Positions 1 through 8,438 of a DNA stretch of 34,985 nt are shown here, one piece after another. The translations under genes were made by a program, and so were the position numbers. This DNA is from Bacteroidota bacterium (GTDB lineage: Bacteria; Bacteroidota; Bacteroidia; Sphingobacteriales; Sphingobacteriaceae). Every line of letters begins with the position of its first letter. The stretch's first letter is position 1. The stretch covers positions 1 through 34,985 of the forward strand of contig JAHJVW010000142.1 in NCBI GenBank assembly GCA_018828585.1, written 5' to 3'. Under the pieces are notes generated by a model. That model had not been told where the DNA came from and did not search any database. It saw nothing but the letters and a program-made list of their open reading frames with translations.

Positions 1-26
1 AATTAACCTAGTAATAAGTAAAAATC

Positions 27-1214
27 ATGGCAAAAGAAAAATTTGACCGTAGTAAGCCACACTTAAACATCGGTACAATCGGTCACGTTGACCACGGTAA
101 AACTACATTAACTGCAGCTATCACTAAAGTTTTAGCAGATGCAGGTTATTCTGAAGCTCGTTCATTCGCTTCTATTGACTCTGCTCCAGAAGAAAAAGAA
201 AGAGGTATCACTATTAACACAGCTCACGTTGAGTATTCAACTGCTCTTCGTCACTATGCTCACGTTGACTGTCCAGGTCACGCGGATTATGTGAAGAACA
301 TGGTTACTGGTGCAGCTCAAATGGATGGTGCAATTATCGTAGTTGCTTCGACTGATGGTCCTATGCCACAAACTCGCGAGCATATCTTATTAGCTCGTCA
401 GGTTGGTGTTCCTTCATTAGTTGTATTCATGAATAAAGTGGATATGGTTGATGATCCAGAATTATTAGAATTAGTTGAAATGGAAATTCGTGAATTATTA
501 TCTTTCTACGATTTCCCAGGAGATGATATTCCAGTTATTCAAGGTTCTGCTTTAGGTGGATTAAATGGAGATCCAAAATGGGTTGGAAAAATTATGGAAT
601 TGATGGATGCTGTTGATAGCTATATTCCAATTCCTCCACGTTTGACAGAACTTCCTTTCTTAATGCCTGTTGAAGATGTTTTCTCGATTACTGGTCGTGG
701 AACTGTTGCAACTGGTCGTATTGAAAGAGGTATAATTAACTCTGGAGAAGGTGTTGATATCTTAGGTATGGGTGCTGAAAACTTAAAGTCTACAGTTACT
801 GGAGTAGAGATGTTCCGTAAGATATTAGATAGAGGTGAAGCTGGTGATAACGTAGGTTTATTATTACGTGGTATTGAGAAAACCGATATCCGTCGTGGTA
901 TGGTTATTTGCAAGCCAGGTTCTGTAACTCCTCACACTGATTTCAAAGCTGAGGTTTACGTATTATCAAAGGCTGAAGGTGGTCGTCACACTCCATTCTT
1001 TAATAAGTATCGTCCACAGTTTTATTTCAGAACAACAGATGTAACTGGTGAGATTACATTAGCAGAAGGCGTAGAAATGGTAATGCCAGGTGATAACGTA
1101 ACAATTACTGTTAAGTTAATCAACGCAATTGCAATGGAAAAAGGTCTACGTTTCGCTATCCGTGAAGGTGGTAGAACAGTAGGTGCTGGTCAGGTAACTG
1201 AGATCTTAAAATAA
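27..1214 (+). CDS. tuf: Elongation factor Tu
   Basis: EF-Tu is the GTPase that delivers aminoacyl-tRNA to the ribosomal A site in the cytoplasm. The 395-residue length is normal for the family. The P-loop GHVDHGKT is at residues 19-26, the switch II motif DCPGHADY follows near residue 81, and the guanine-specificity motif NKVD is at 136-139. The beta-barrel domains 2 and 3 follow and end in a typical VTEILK tail. The ATG is preceded by A-rich sequence with no Shine-Dalgarno site, as usual in Bacteroidota. Only 26 bases precede the gene, so its promoter lies outside the window. A strong hairpin closes the gene, and tRNA-Trp and secE follow. I see no damage or odd codon use. Confidence 0.99.
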   Translation: MAKEKFDRSKPHLNIGTIGHVDHGKTTLTAAITKVLADAGYSEARSFASIDSAPEEKERGITINTAHVEYSTALRHYAHVDCPGHADYVKNMVTGAAQMDGAIIVVASTDGPMPQTREHILLARQVGVPSLVVFMNKVDMVDDPELLELVEMEIRELLSFYDFPGDDIPVIQGSALGGLNGDPKWVGKIMELMDAVDSYIPIPPRLTELPFLMPVEDVFSITGRGTVATGRIERGIINSGEGVDILGMGAENLKSTVTGVEMFRKILDRGEAGDNVGLLLRGIEKTDIRRGMVICKPGSVTPHTDFKAEVYVLSKAEGGRHTPFFNKYRPQFYFRTTDVTGEITLAEGVEMVMPGDNVTITVKLINAIAMEKGLRFAIREGGRTVGAGQVTEILK

Positions 1215-1235
1215 TTATATTTTAAGAAAATATAT

Positions 1236-1270
1236 AAAAGTACTTAGGGAAAAACTCCCTAAGTACTTTT
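1236..1270 (+). terminator. Intrinsic terminator after tuf
   Basis: A perfect 15-bp stem (1236-1250 with 1256-1270) encloses the 5-nt loop AAAAC and ends in TTTTT. The A-run on the left arm means it could also work on the other strand. It should separate tuf transcription from the tRNA-Trp/secE unit, at least partly. Confidence 0.9.
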
Positions 1271-1272
1271 TA

Positions 1273-1300
1273 TCTAATAAAAGTTTTAGTTTTTATTAGA
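1273..1300 (+). terminator. Second small hairpin before tRNA-Trp
   Basis: TCTAATAAAA (1273-1282) and TTTTATTAGA (1291-1300) are perfect inverted copies around an 8-nt loop. The stem is AT-rich and has no clean T-run. It could be an auxiliary terminator or a processing signal in front of the tRNA. Its role is inference. Confidence 0.4.
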
Positions 1301-1314
1301 ATTAAAATTTATAA

Positions 1315-1385
1315 ACGGGAATAGTTCAACGGTAGAATAGAGGTCTCCAAAACCTTTGATCAGGGTTCGAATCCTTGTTCCCGTG
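1315..1385 (+). tRNA. tRNA-Trp (anticodon CCA)
   Basis: The 71-nt cloverleaf has acceptor arm ACGGGAA/TTCCCGT, discriminator G at 1385, anticodon stem GAGGT/ACCTT (one G-U pair) with loop CTCCAAA and anticodon CCA at 1347-1349, and a T arm containing TTCGAAT. The 3' CCA is not encoded (the genome reads CTA), so the product needs the CCA-adding enzyme encoded at 15446-16858. A36-A37-A38 in the loop fits a MiaA substrate. The order tuf, tRNA-Trp, secE, nusG is widely conserved in bacteria. Confidence 0.97.
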
Positions 1386-1402
1386 CTAACGCGAAAATAA
1401 GA

Positions 1403-1597
1403 ATGGCTAATTTTGCAGAATATATCAAAGAATCATACATCGAGTTAACCCAAAAGGTAACTTGGCCAACTTGGAGTGAACTTCAAAACAGTGCGGTTAT
1501 CACGCTAGTTGCTTCATTAATTATTGCTTTAATCATATTAGCAATGGATGAATCATTTGGTAACTTATTAAAGTTAATGTATAAATCATTTGCATAA
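1403..1597 (+). CDS. secE: Preprotein translocase subunit SecE
   Basis: SecE is the small essential subunit that clamps the SecY channel in the inner membrane. The 64-residue protein is the short one-helix form. An amphipathic N-terminal part contains the conserved QKVTWPTWSEL stretch (about 17-27), followed by one membrane segment at about 31-48. The start ATG lies 17 nt after the tRNA-Trp gene, so the two are probably co-transcribed and separated by tRNA processing. nusG begins 10 nt downstream. The secE-nusG pairing and the WP.W motif make the assignment secure despite the small size. Confidence 0.96.
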   Translation: MANFAEYIKESYIELTQKVTWPTWSELQNSAVITLVASLIIALIILAMDESFGNLLKLMYKSFA

Positions 1598-1607
1598 TAT
1601 ATAAAGC

Positions 1608-2150
1608 ATGAGTGATCAGTTGAAATGGTACGTAGTAAGAGCGGTTAGTGGGAAAGAGAAAAAGGTTAAGCAATATATAGATGCAGAGATTAGCCGTTTA
1701 GGTTTAACTCATTTGGTTCCTCAGGTGTTAATACCAATGGAAAAATATTACCAGATGAAAGATGGTAAGAAAATTGCTAAGGAGAGAAACTTTTATCCAG
1801 GATATGTTTTAATAGAAACTGCCTTAAACGCAGAATTAGAGCAAATTATAAAAAGCGTAAATAGTGTGATCGGTTTCTTGGGAGACAAAAGCGGAAACGC
1901 TGTTCCTTTAAGACCAGCAGAAGTTAACCGTATTTTAGGTAAGGTTGATGAGATGGCAGAGCAAGGAGAGATGATGAATGTTCCTTATTATGTTGGTGAA
2001 AATGTTAAAGTAATGGACGGGCCTTTCAATGGTTTCTCAGGAGTTATTGAAGAAATAAACGAAGAAAAGAAAAAACTAAAAGTTATGGTTAAGATTTTTG
2101 GACGTAAAACTCCACTCGAGCTTAATTACATGCAGGTTGAAAAAGAATAA
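1608..2150 (+). CDS. nusG: Transcription termination/antitermination protein NusG
   Basis: NusG binds the RNA polymerase clamp to aid elongation and links polymerase to Rho or to ribosomal protein S10. The 180-residue protein has the NGN domain at about 6-115 (WYVVRAVSGKE at the start, FYPGYVLIE in the middle) and a KOW domain at about 131-175 containing DGPFNGFSG and an FGRKTPLEL strand. It sits 10 nt after secE in the standard order. The 135-bp gap to rplK holds a heptad-phased hairpin, so the ribosomal protein genes may have their own promoter or an attenuator. Confidence 0.98.
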   Translation: MSDQLKWYVVRAVSGKEKKVKQYIDAEISRLGLTHLVPQVLIPMEKYYQMKDGKKIAKERNFYPGYVLIETALNAELEQIIKSVNSVIGFLGDKSGNAVPLRPAEVNRILGKVDEMAEQGEMMNVPYYVGENVKVMDGPFNGFSGVIEEINEEKKKLKVMVKIFGRKTPLELNYMQVEKE

Positions 2151-2155
2151 TAAAA

Positions 2156-2221
2156 AGTATTGTGTATTGCGTAATGAGTATAGTGTTTGATCGCAATACT
2201 CTATACCCACATCTCAATACT
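2156..2221. repeat. Heptad-phased hairpin element A (nusG-rplK)
   Basis: The left side reads as consecutive 7-bp units AGTATTG, TGTATTG, CGTAATG, AGTATAG (2156-2183). The right side (2192-2221) is a degenerate inverted copy, with CGCAATAC at 2192-2199 pairing GTATTGCG at 2164-2171 in one register and CAATACT at 2215-2221 pairing AGTATTG at 2156-2162 in the other. The design matches the elements at 8362-8427 and 18661-18727 although the sequences differ. Function unknown; it could act as an attenuator or as an RNA 3'-end stabiliser. Confidence 0.6.
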
Positions 2222-2285
2222 GTAAAGATCTTAAATGTTACAAATGCTTCCACATTATTAACGTTGAGAAATAAATAAATAAAAA

Positions 2286-2729
2286 ATGGCAAAAGAAGTC
2301 AGTGCGTTAATCAAATTACAAATCAAGGGAGGGGCGGCAAATCCATCTCCACCGGTTGGTCCTGCATTAGGAGCAAAGGGTGTGAACATCATGGAATTTT
2401 GTAAGCAGTTTAACGCTCGTACCCAGGAGAAAGCAGGCAAAGTACTTCCTGTTGTAATCACTGTTTATGCAGACAAATCTTTCGAATTTATCATTAAAAA
2501 TCCACCGGTTGCAATCCAGTTAATGGAAACCGCAAACATCAAAAGTGGATCAGCAGAATCTAACCGTAAAAAAGTTGCCAAGGTTACTTGGGAGCAGGTT
2601 GAGGTAATTGCAAAAGATAAAATGTCTGATTTAAATGCATTTACAATGGAATCAGCAATGAAGATGGTTGCAGGCACAGCCCGTAGTATGGGAATAAACG
2701 TTACAGGAGACGCACCCTGGAATAATTAA
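2286..2729 (+). CDS. rplK: 50S ribosomal protein L11
   Basis: L11 forms the base of the L7/L12 stalk with L10 and binds the GTPase-associated region of 23S rRNA. The 147-residue protein has the standard two domains: the N-terminal part with [20 protein letters not shown] near residues 9-28 and the C-terminal rRNA-binding part ending with the conserved GTARSMGI stretch. The ATG follows a run of AAATAAATAAATAAAA, typical A-rich initiation context for this phylum. It begins the L11-L1-L10-L7/L12 gene set, with rplA 23 nt downstream. Confidence 0.98.
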   Translation: MAKEVSALIKLQIKGGAANPSPPVGPALGAKGVNIMEFCKQFNARTQEKAGKVLPVVITVYADKSFEFIIKNPPVAIQLMETANIKSGSAESNRKKVAKVTWEQVEVIAKDKMSDLNAFTMESAMKMVAGTARSMGINVTGDAPWNN

Positions 2730-2752
2730 TTAACACAAATAAGTAAAAGACA

Positions 2753-3451
2753 GTGGCAAGATTAACAAAAAATCAAAAGACGGCACTTTCCAAACTTGAA
2801 GCTGGTAAGGCTTATTCCTTAAAGGATGCAGCTGCCCTGGTTAAAGAAGTAACTACTACCAAATTCGATTCATCAGTAGATATTGATGTTCGTTTAGGTG
2901 TTGATCCGCGTAAAGCGAATCAAATGGTACGTGGTATTGCAACTTTACCCCATGGTACCGGTAAAACAGTACGTGTTTTAGCTTTAGTAACTCCTGATAA
3001 GGAAGAAGAAGCAAAAGCTGCAGGTGCTGATTTTGTAGGTTTGGATGAGTATATAGCTAAGATTGAGAGTGGCTGGACAGATGTCGATATTATTATTACT
3101 ACACCTAGCTGTATGGCTAAAGTAGGAAAGTTAGGTCGTATTTTAGGTCCACGTAACTTGATGCCAAATCCTAAATCAGGAACTGTAACCATGAATGTGG
3201 GACAGGCAGTAACTGATGTAAAAGGAGGTAAAATTGACTTTAAAGTCGATAAATCTGGTATCATTCATTGCTCAATAGGTAAAGTATCTTTCCCTTCTGA
3301 TAAGATTTATGAAAATGCTTTGGAGGTTCTCCAGATCATTTCAAAATTGAAACCATCAGCTGCAAAAGGAACATATTTTAAGAGTGTACATATCTCTTCA
3401 ACCATGTCTCCGGGGATTGAAATTGAAACTAAAACAGTAGCGGGAATTTAA
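2753..3451 (+). CDS. rplA: 50S ribosomal protein L1
   Basis: L1 forms the mobile L1 stalk next to the ribosomal E site and in many bacteria represses its own operon. The 232-residue length is standard. The conserved block [21 protein letters not shown] is encoded at about 3124-3186. The start is GTG (2753), giving the expected [10 protein letters not shown]-terminus; no better ATG exists upstream. The gene is followed after 4 nt by rplJ, so the two are probably translationally coupled. I could not identify a convincing L1-binding leader upstream of rplK. Confidence 0.98.
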   Translation: MARLTKNQKTALSKLEAGKAYSLKDAAALVKEVTTTKFDSSVDIDVRLGVDPRKANQMVRGIATLPHGTGKTVRVLALVTPDKEEEAKAAGADFVGLDEYIAKIESGWTDVDIIITTPSCMAKVGKLGRILGPRNLMPNPKSGTVTMNVGQAVTDVKGGKIDFKVDKSGIIHCSIGKVSFPSDKIYENALEVLQIISKLKPSAAKGTYFKSVHISSTMSPGIEIETKTVAGI

Positions 3452-3455
3452 TATT

Positions 3456-3980
3456 ATGAGAAGAGAAGAAAAACACGAAGTTGTTTCTGCTTTAGTCGAT
3501 AGAATGAAAGAATCAGGTAATTTTTATATTACTGATACTTCAAATTTATCGGTTGCAAAAATTAATAGTATTCGCCGTAAATGTTTTGAGAACCAAATTG
3601 GAATGCAGGTGGTTAAAAACACACTAATCAGAAAAGCTTTAGAGCAATTAGATGGTGATGTTTCTCCTTTATTCGAGGTTCTTAAAGGTTCATCTTCTGT
3701 CATGTTTTCAACTAATGCTAACGCTCCGGCTAAGCTGATTAAAGAGTTGAGAAAAAACAAAGCAGAGAAACCAGTTTTAAAAGCAGCTTATGTAGATTCA
3801 GCTGTTTTCATTGGCGATAACCAATTAGAAGCTTTAGTTAATCTTAAATCAAGAGAGCAACTTATCGGCGAGATTATTGGATTATTACAGTCACCAGCGA
3901 AGAATGTTATTTCAGCATTACAATCTGGCGGAAACAAATTGGCAGGGATTGTCAAAACTTTACAAGAAAGAGAAGGTTAA
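3456..3980 (+). CDS. rplJ: 50S ribosomal protein L10
   Basis: L10 anchors the L7/L12 dimers of the ribosomal stalk. The 174-residue protein matches the family length and carries the N-terminal rRNA-binding domain (MRREEKHEVV, then the VVKNTLIRKAL stretch) and the C-terminal helix that holds L7/L12 dimers. The spacing of 4 nt from rplA leaves no room for the separate rplJ leader found in enterobacteria, so any L10 feedback must act elsewhere. The 56-nt gap to rplL contains a weak 6-bp hairpin. Confidence 0.97.
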   Translation: MRREEKHEVVSALVDRMKESGNFYITDTSNLSVAKINSIRRKCFENQIGMQVVKNTLIRKALEQLDGDVSPLFEVLKGSSSVMFSTNANAPAKLIKELRKNKAEKPVLKAAYVDSAVFIGDNQLEALVNLKSREQLIGEIIGLLQSPAKNVISALQSGGNKLAGIVKTLQEREG

Positions 3981-4036
3981 TTCAAACACCTTAAGTTTGA
4001 TAGTAAATTATTTGTAAAAAATTAAAATTAAATATA

Positions 4037-4411
4037 ATGGCGGATTTAAAATCGTTTGCTGAACAATTAGTAAACTTAACAGTTAAAGAAGTTAATGAGT
4101 TAGCTCAAATCTTAAAAGACGAGTATGGTATCGAACCAGCTGCTGCTGCAGCTGCTGTTGCTGGACCTGCTGCAGAAGCACCTGCTGCTGCTGAAGAGAA
4201 AACATCTTTTGATGTGATCTTGAAAGAAGCTGGTGGTTCTAAACTAGCTGTAGTGAAATTAGTGAAAGACCTTACTGGTCTTGGATTAAAAGAAGCTAAA
4301 GATTTAGTTGATGGTGCACCAAAAGAATTAAAAGCTGGTGTTACTAAAGACGAAGCTGATGCTCTAAAAAAGCAGCTTGAAGAAGCTGGAGCTGTTGTTG
4401 AGATTAAGTAA
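4037..4411 (+). CDS. rplL: 50S ribosomal protein L7/L12
   Basis: L7/L12 is the multicopy stalk protein that recruits and activates translation GTPases. The 124-residue protein has an N-terminal dimerisation domain (1-33), an Ala/Pro-rich hinge (about 35-57, with runs of alanine) and a C-terminal globular domain with the conserved [20 protein letters not shown] segment. The ATG follows an AT-only stretch. High expression relative to rpoBC would be expected, because each ribosome needs several copies. Two hairpins at 4434-4476 and 4500-4521 lie between this gene and rpoB and would provide that difference. Confidence 0.98.
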   Translation: MADLKSFAEQLVNLTVKEVNELAQILKDEYGIEPAAAAAAVAGPAAEAPAAAEEKTSFDVILKEAGGSKLAVVKLVKDLTGLGLKEAKDLVDGAPKELKAGVTKDEADALKKQLEEAGAVVEIK

Positions 4412-4433
4412 TTTATTACCCTCAATAAAAAAT

Positions 4434-4479
4434 AGCCATAAACTCCGCCCCAAAAAAGGGGTTGGAGTTTACGGCTTTT
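4434..4479 (+). terminator. Terminator or attenuator between rplL and rpoB (first)
   Basis: Left arm 4434-4451 and right arm 4458-4476 form a long GC-containing stem with a few mismatches around a loop of six A, followed by TTTT. A short TTGGTG/CACCAA hairpin (4478-4494) comes next. By analogy with the known attenuator between rplL and rpoB in other bacteria, it should reduce but not abolish transcription into rpoBC. Confidence 0.75.
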
Positions 4480-4499
4480 GGTGTATATCACCAACGCAT

Positions 4500-4521
4500 A
4501 CTGAACAGATGTTCAGTTTTT
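4500..4521 (+). terminator. Second tandem terminator-like hairpin before rpoB
   Basis: ACTGAAC (4500-4506) pairs perfectly with GTTCAGT (4511-4517) around AGAT and runs into TTTTT. The stem is short, so efficiency is probably moderate. It lies 35 bp before the rpoB start and in series with the hairpin at 4434-4476. Confidence 0.6.
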
Positions 4522-4556
4522 AATCGAATTTTCGGTTTAACTAAAATTTAAGACCC

Positions 4557-7500
4557 TTGGCAAACAAAAGCAATCAAAGGATAAACTTTGCTCAAAGTAA
4601 GCATGTGTTAGATTATCCTGATTTTCTGGATGTACAAATCCAATCGTTCAAGGAATTCTTTCAGCTAGAAACCACCTCAGATAACCGTCACACAGAAGGT
4701 TTATTTCAGGTATTTGCTGAAAACTTTCCGATCTCTGATTCAAGAAATATTTTCGTTCTCGAATTTTTGGATTACTTTATTGATCCACCGCGTTATGACA
4801 TTCATGAATGTATAGAGCGTGGACTAACTTACAGTGTTCCTCTAAAGGCTAAGCTTCGCTTATCCTGTAATGATGAAGAGCATGAGGATTTCGAAACTAT
4901 TGTGCAGGATGTTTATTTAGGAACTATTCCTTATATGACACCTAAAGGTACTTTTGTAATCAATGGTGCAGAGCGTGTAATTGTATCTCAATTGCACCGT
5001 TCTCCGGGTGTATTCTTCGGCGTAAGTCGACATACCAACGGAAGCAAGCTTTACTCCGCTCGTGTGATTCCTTTTAAAGGATCTTGGATCGAATTTGCAA
5101 CTGACGTTAATAATGTCATGTATGCTTACATCGACCGTAAGAAAAAGTTTCCGGTAACTACACTCTTAAGAGCGATTGGTTATGATTCTGATAAAGATAT
5201 ATTGGAATTATTTGATCTTGCTGATGAGGTGAAAGTAAGCAAATCTGGCTTAAAGAAATACGTAGGTCGTAAATTGGCCGCTAGAGTGCTTAAGAAATGG
5301 GTAGAAGATTTTGTGGATGAGGATACTGGAGAAGTAGTATCTATCGATAGAAATGAAATTATTCTCGAAAGAGAAACCATTTTGGAGGAAGATCAAATTG
5401 ATATGATTGTTGATGCTGGTGTAAAAACATTGATCCTTTCTAAGGAAGATGCAAACACTGGAGATTACACGATCATTTATAATACGCTACAAAAAGACAC
5501 TTCCAATTCTGCTAAAGAAGCGGTTGAACATATATATAGACAATTACGTAACGCCGAACCACCTGATGAAGAAACTGCTCGTGGTATCATCGATCGTTTA
5601 TTCTTTTCTGATAAGCGTTATGATTTAGGCGATGTAGGACGTTACAGAATCAATCGTAAATTAAAGATGGATACGCCAGTTGAAACTAAGGTTTTGACTA
5701 AGTTAGACATCATTGCGATTGTGAAATATTTGATCAAATTAATCAACTCTAAAGAAGATGTAGATGATATTGATCACTTATCAAACAGAAGAGTAAGAAC
5801 TGTTGGAGAACAATTATATGCGCAGTTTGGTGTTGGTTTAGCTCGTATGGCTAGAACAATCCGTGAGCGTATGAACATCCGTGATAACGAGGTATTTACC
5901 CCAACAGATTTGATCAATGCTCGTACATTATCATCAGTAATTAACTCTTTCTTTGGAACTAATCAGTTATCTCAATTCATGGATCAAACCAATCCATTGG
6001 CTGAGATTACGCACAAACGTCGTTTGTCAGCATTAGGTCCTGGCGGTTTATCACGTGAAAGAGCTGGTTTCGAGGTTCGTGACGTTCACTATACCCACTA
6101 CGGTAGGTTGTGTACTATTGAAACTCCAGAGGGTCCAAACATTGGTTTGATTTCTTCTCTTTGTGTTCATGCTAAGATTAATAACTTAGGTTTTATCGAG
6201 ACTCCTTACCGTAAAGTTAATGACGGTGTTGTTGTTGTAGATCAGCCGGTTACTTATTTATCTGCTGAAGATGAAGACGGAATGACCATTGCTCAGGCGA
6301 ATGCTCAATACAGTGATAAAGGTGTTTTTGAAGATGAGAAAGTAAAAGCAAGATACGAAGGTGACTTCCCTGTAATCGATCCTGAAAAATTAGATTACAT
6401 TGATATTGCTCCAAATCAAATTACCTCAATTGCAGCTTCTTTGATTCCATTCTTAGAACATGATGATGCGAACAGAGCCCTAATGGGATCTAACATGCAA
6501 CGTCAAGCTGTTCCTTTATTACGTCCACAAGCTCCAATTGTTGGAACTGGATTAGAAGGAAGAGTTGCCCGTGATTCAAGAACATTAATCAACGCAGAAG
6601 GAAACGGAGTTGTTGAGTATGTTGATGCTAATAAAATCACCATCAAATACGAAAGAAACGATGATGATAGATTAGTTTCATTTGAAGGAGAATCTAAAAG
6701 TTACGACTTAATTAAGTTTAAGAAAACCAATCAAAGTACTTGCATCAACTTAAAACCAATCGTTAAGAAAGGTCAAAAAGTTGAAAAAGGACAAGTATTG
6801 TGTGAAGGTTATGCAACACAAGACGGAGAGTTAGCATTAGGTATCAATTTAAAAGTTGCTTTCATGCCTTGGCAGGGATATAACTTTGAAGATGCGATTG
6901 TAATTTCTGAAAGAGTTGTTTCTCAAGATATATTTACTTCTCTTCACATCGAAGAATTCGAGCTAGAAGTTCGAGATACTAAACGCGGTGAAGAAGAGTT
7001 GACACCAGATATTCCAAACGTTTCTGAAGAAGCTACTAAAGATTTAGATGAACATGGAATTATCAGAGTTGGTGCCGAAGTTCAAGAAGGTGACATTTTA
7101 ATTGGTAAGATTACTCCAAAAGGAGAGTCAGACCCATCTCCAGAAGAAAAATTACTAAGAGCAATCTTTGGTGATAAAGCTGGTGATGTGAAAGATGCAT
7201 CCTTAAAAACTCCTCCATCAATCAAAGGTGTTGTTATCGATTCTAAATTATTCTCTAGAGCTAAGAAAACTTCTAAAGCAGAAGAAAAAGCAATGTTAGA
7301 GAAGTTGGATGCTAAGCATGAAAAAGCAGTTAGAGAACTGAGAGAGAGCTTAGTTGATAAAATGTTCACTATCGTAAACGGCAAAACTTCTCAAGGAGTA
7401 TTCAATGTATATAAAGAGCTATTGATAGCTAAAGGTGTTAAATTCACTCAAAAACTATTAATGGAATTAGATTATAATCACATCAATCCAACAAAATGGA

Positions 7501-8357
7501 CTACTGATGATGATAAAAATGATCTGATCAAAACTTTATTACACAACTTCGGTATCAAAACCAATGAAGAATTAGGAGCATACAGAAGAGATAAATTTGC
7601 GATCAGTGTTGGTGATGAGCTTCCATCAGGGATTGTTCAAATGGCTAAAGTTTATGTTGCTAAGAAACGTAAATTAAAAGTTGGTGATAAGATGGCAGGT
7701 CGTCACGGTAATAAAGGTATTGTAGCCCGTATCGTAAGAGACGAGGATATGCCTTTCTTATCAGATGGAACTCCAGTAGATATCGTTTTAAATCCTCTGG
7801 GTGTGCCTTCTCGTATGAACTTAGGACAGATTTACGAAACTGTTTTAGGTTGGGCCGGTAAAGAATTAGGATTAAAATTTGCTACACCAATTTTCGATGG
7901 TGCTTCCCATGATGAGGTAGAAGGATATGTGAAACAAGCTGGTGTACCAGAATCAGGAAGAACTTATCTATACAATGGTTTAACTGGAGATCGTTTTGAT
8001 CAACCAACAACTGTAGGTATTATCTATATGTTGAAATTAGGCCACATGGTTGATGATAAGATGCATGCTCGTTCAATTGGACCGTACTCATTAATTACAC
8101 AACAACCATTAGGTGGTAAAGCACAATTTGGTGGTCAGCGTTTTGGTGAGATGGAAGTTTGGGCATTAGAGGCATTTGGTGCATCAAACATCTTACAAGA
8201 AATCTTAACTGTTAAATCTGATGATGTGGTAGGAAGAGCTAAAACTTACGAAGCTATCGTAAAAGGCGAAAACTTACCAACTCCAGGTGTTCCAGAATCA
8301 TTCAATGTATTGGTTCATGAATTAAGAGGTTTAGGATTAGATATTACATTAGACTAG
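4557..8357 (+). CDS. rpoB: DNA-directed RNA polymerase subunit beta
   Basis: The beta subunit forms half of the RNA polymerase catalytic cleft. The 1266-residue protein is full length for Bacteroidota. The rifampicin pocket [19 protein letters not shown] spans residues 471-489, and the positions most often mutated to resistance keep the sensitive residues (Q473, D476, H486, S491, corresponding to E. coli Q513, D516, H526, S531). The conserved [14 protein letters not shown] block lies near 1041-1054, and the C-terminus ends with the ELRGLGLDI stretch that contacts beta prime. The start is TTG at 4557, which gives the expected [13 protein letters not shown]-terminus; no in-frame ATG upstream is better. 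Hairpins upstream suggest attenuated readthrough from rplL. Confidence 0.99.
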   Translation: MANKSNQRINFAQSKHVLDYPDFLDVQIQSFKEFFQLETTSDNRHTEGLFQVFAENFPISDSRNIFVLEFLDYFIDPPRYDIHECIERGLTYSVPLKAKLRLSCNDEEHEDFETIVQDVYLGTIPYMTPKGTFVINGAERVIVSQLHRSPGVFFGVSRHTNGSKLYSARVIPFKGSWIEFATDVNNVMYAYIDRKKKFPVTTLLRAIGYDSDKDILELFDLADEVKVSKSGLKKYVGRKLAARVLKKWVEDFVDEDTGEVVSIDRNEIILERETILEEDQIDMIVDAGVKTLILSKEDANTGDYTIIYNTLQKDTSNSAKEAVEHIYRQLRNAEPPDEETARGIIDRLFFSDKRYDLGDVGRYRINRKLKMDTPVETKVLTKLDIIAIVKYLIKLINSKEDVDDIDHLSNRRVRTVGEQLYAQFGVGLARMARTIRERMNIRDNEVFTPTDLINARTLSSVINSFFGTNQLSQFMDQTNPLAEITHKRRLSALGPGGLSRERAGFEVRDVHYTHYGRLCTIETPEGPNIGLISSLCVHAKINNLGFIETPYRKVNDGVVVVDQPVTYLSAEDEDGMTIAQANAQYSDKGVFEDEKVKARYEGDFPVIDPEKLDYIDIAPNQITSIAASLIPFLEHDDANRALMGSNMQRQAVPLLRPQAPIVGTGLEGRVARDSRTLINAEGNGVVEYVDANKITIKYERNDDDRLVSFEGESKSYDLIKFKKTNQSTCINLKPIVKKGQKVEKGQVLCEGYATQDGELALGINLKVAFMPWQGYNFEDAIVISERVVSQDIFTSLHIEEFELEVRDTKRGEEELTPDIPNVSEEATKDLDEHGIIRVGAEVQEGDILIGKITPKGESDPSPEEKLLRAIFGDKAGDVKDASLKTPPSIKGVVIDSKLFSRAKKTSKAEEKAMLEKLDAKHEKAVRELRESLVDKMFTIVNGKTSQGVFNVYKELLIAKGVKFTQKLLMELDYNHINPTKWTTDDDKNDLIKTLLHNFGIKTNEELGAYRRDKFAISVGDELPSGIVQMAKVYVAKKRKLKVGDKMAGRHGNKGIVARIVRDEDMPFLSDGTPVDIVLNPLGVPSRMNLGQIYETVLGWAGKELGLKFATPIFDGASHDEVEGYVKQAGVPESGRTYLYNGLTGDRFDQPTTVGIIYMLKLGHMVDDKMHARSIGPYSLITQQPLGGKAQFGGQRFGEMEVWALEAFGASNILQEILTVKSDDVVGRAKTYEAIVKGENLPTPGVPESFNVLVHELRGLGLDITLD

Positions 8358-8361
8358 TTTT

Positions 8362-8427
8362 AGGTTATAAGTTGTAGGTTATAAGTTTACTTATTACTTA
8401 CAACTTATCACTTTTAACTTTCAACTT
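8362..8427. repeat. Heptad-phased hairpin element B (rpoB-rpoC)
   Basis: A 14-bp unit is tandemly repeated (8362-8375 and 8376-8389; 12 of 14 identical), each made of heptads AGGTTAT and AAGTTGT/AAGTTTA. The segment 8367-8385 then pairs with 8390-8408 in a 19-bp stem with two mismatches and a TTTA loop. More heptad-like sequence (CACTTTTAACTTTCAACTT) follows to 8427. It fills almost the whole rpoB-rpoC gap. Same architecture as the elements at 2156-2221 and 18661-18727. Confidence 0.7.
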
Positions 8428-8438
8428 AAAGAAAGAAT

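Noticed and set aside
3452-3455. L10-binding leader before rplJ as in enterobacteria
   Set aside because: Only 4 nt separate rplA and rplJ, leaving no space for the leader.
3982-4000. TCAAAC/GTTTGA hairpin between rplJ and rplL
   Set aside because: A 6-bp AT-rich stem with no T-run is expected by chance in such sequence; not enough to call a regulatory site.
8362-8427. CRISPR-like or minisatellite array
   Set aside because: Units are 7/14 bp, only two to four copies, self-complementary and without spacers.
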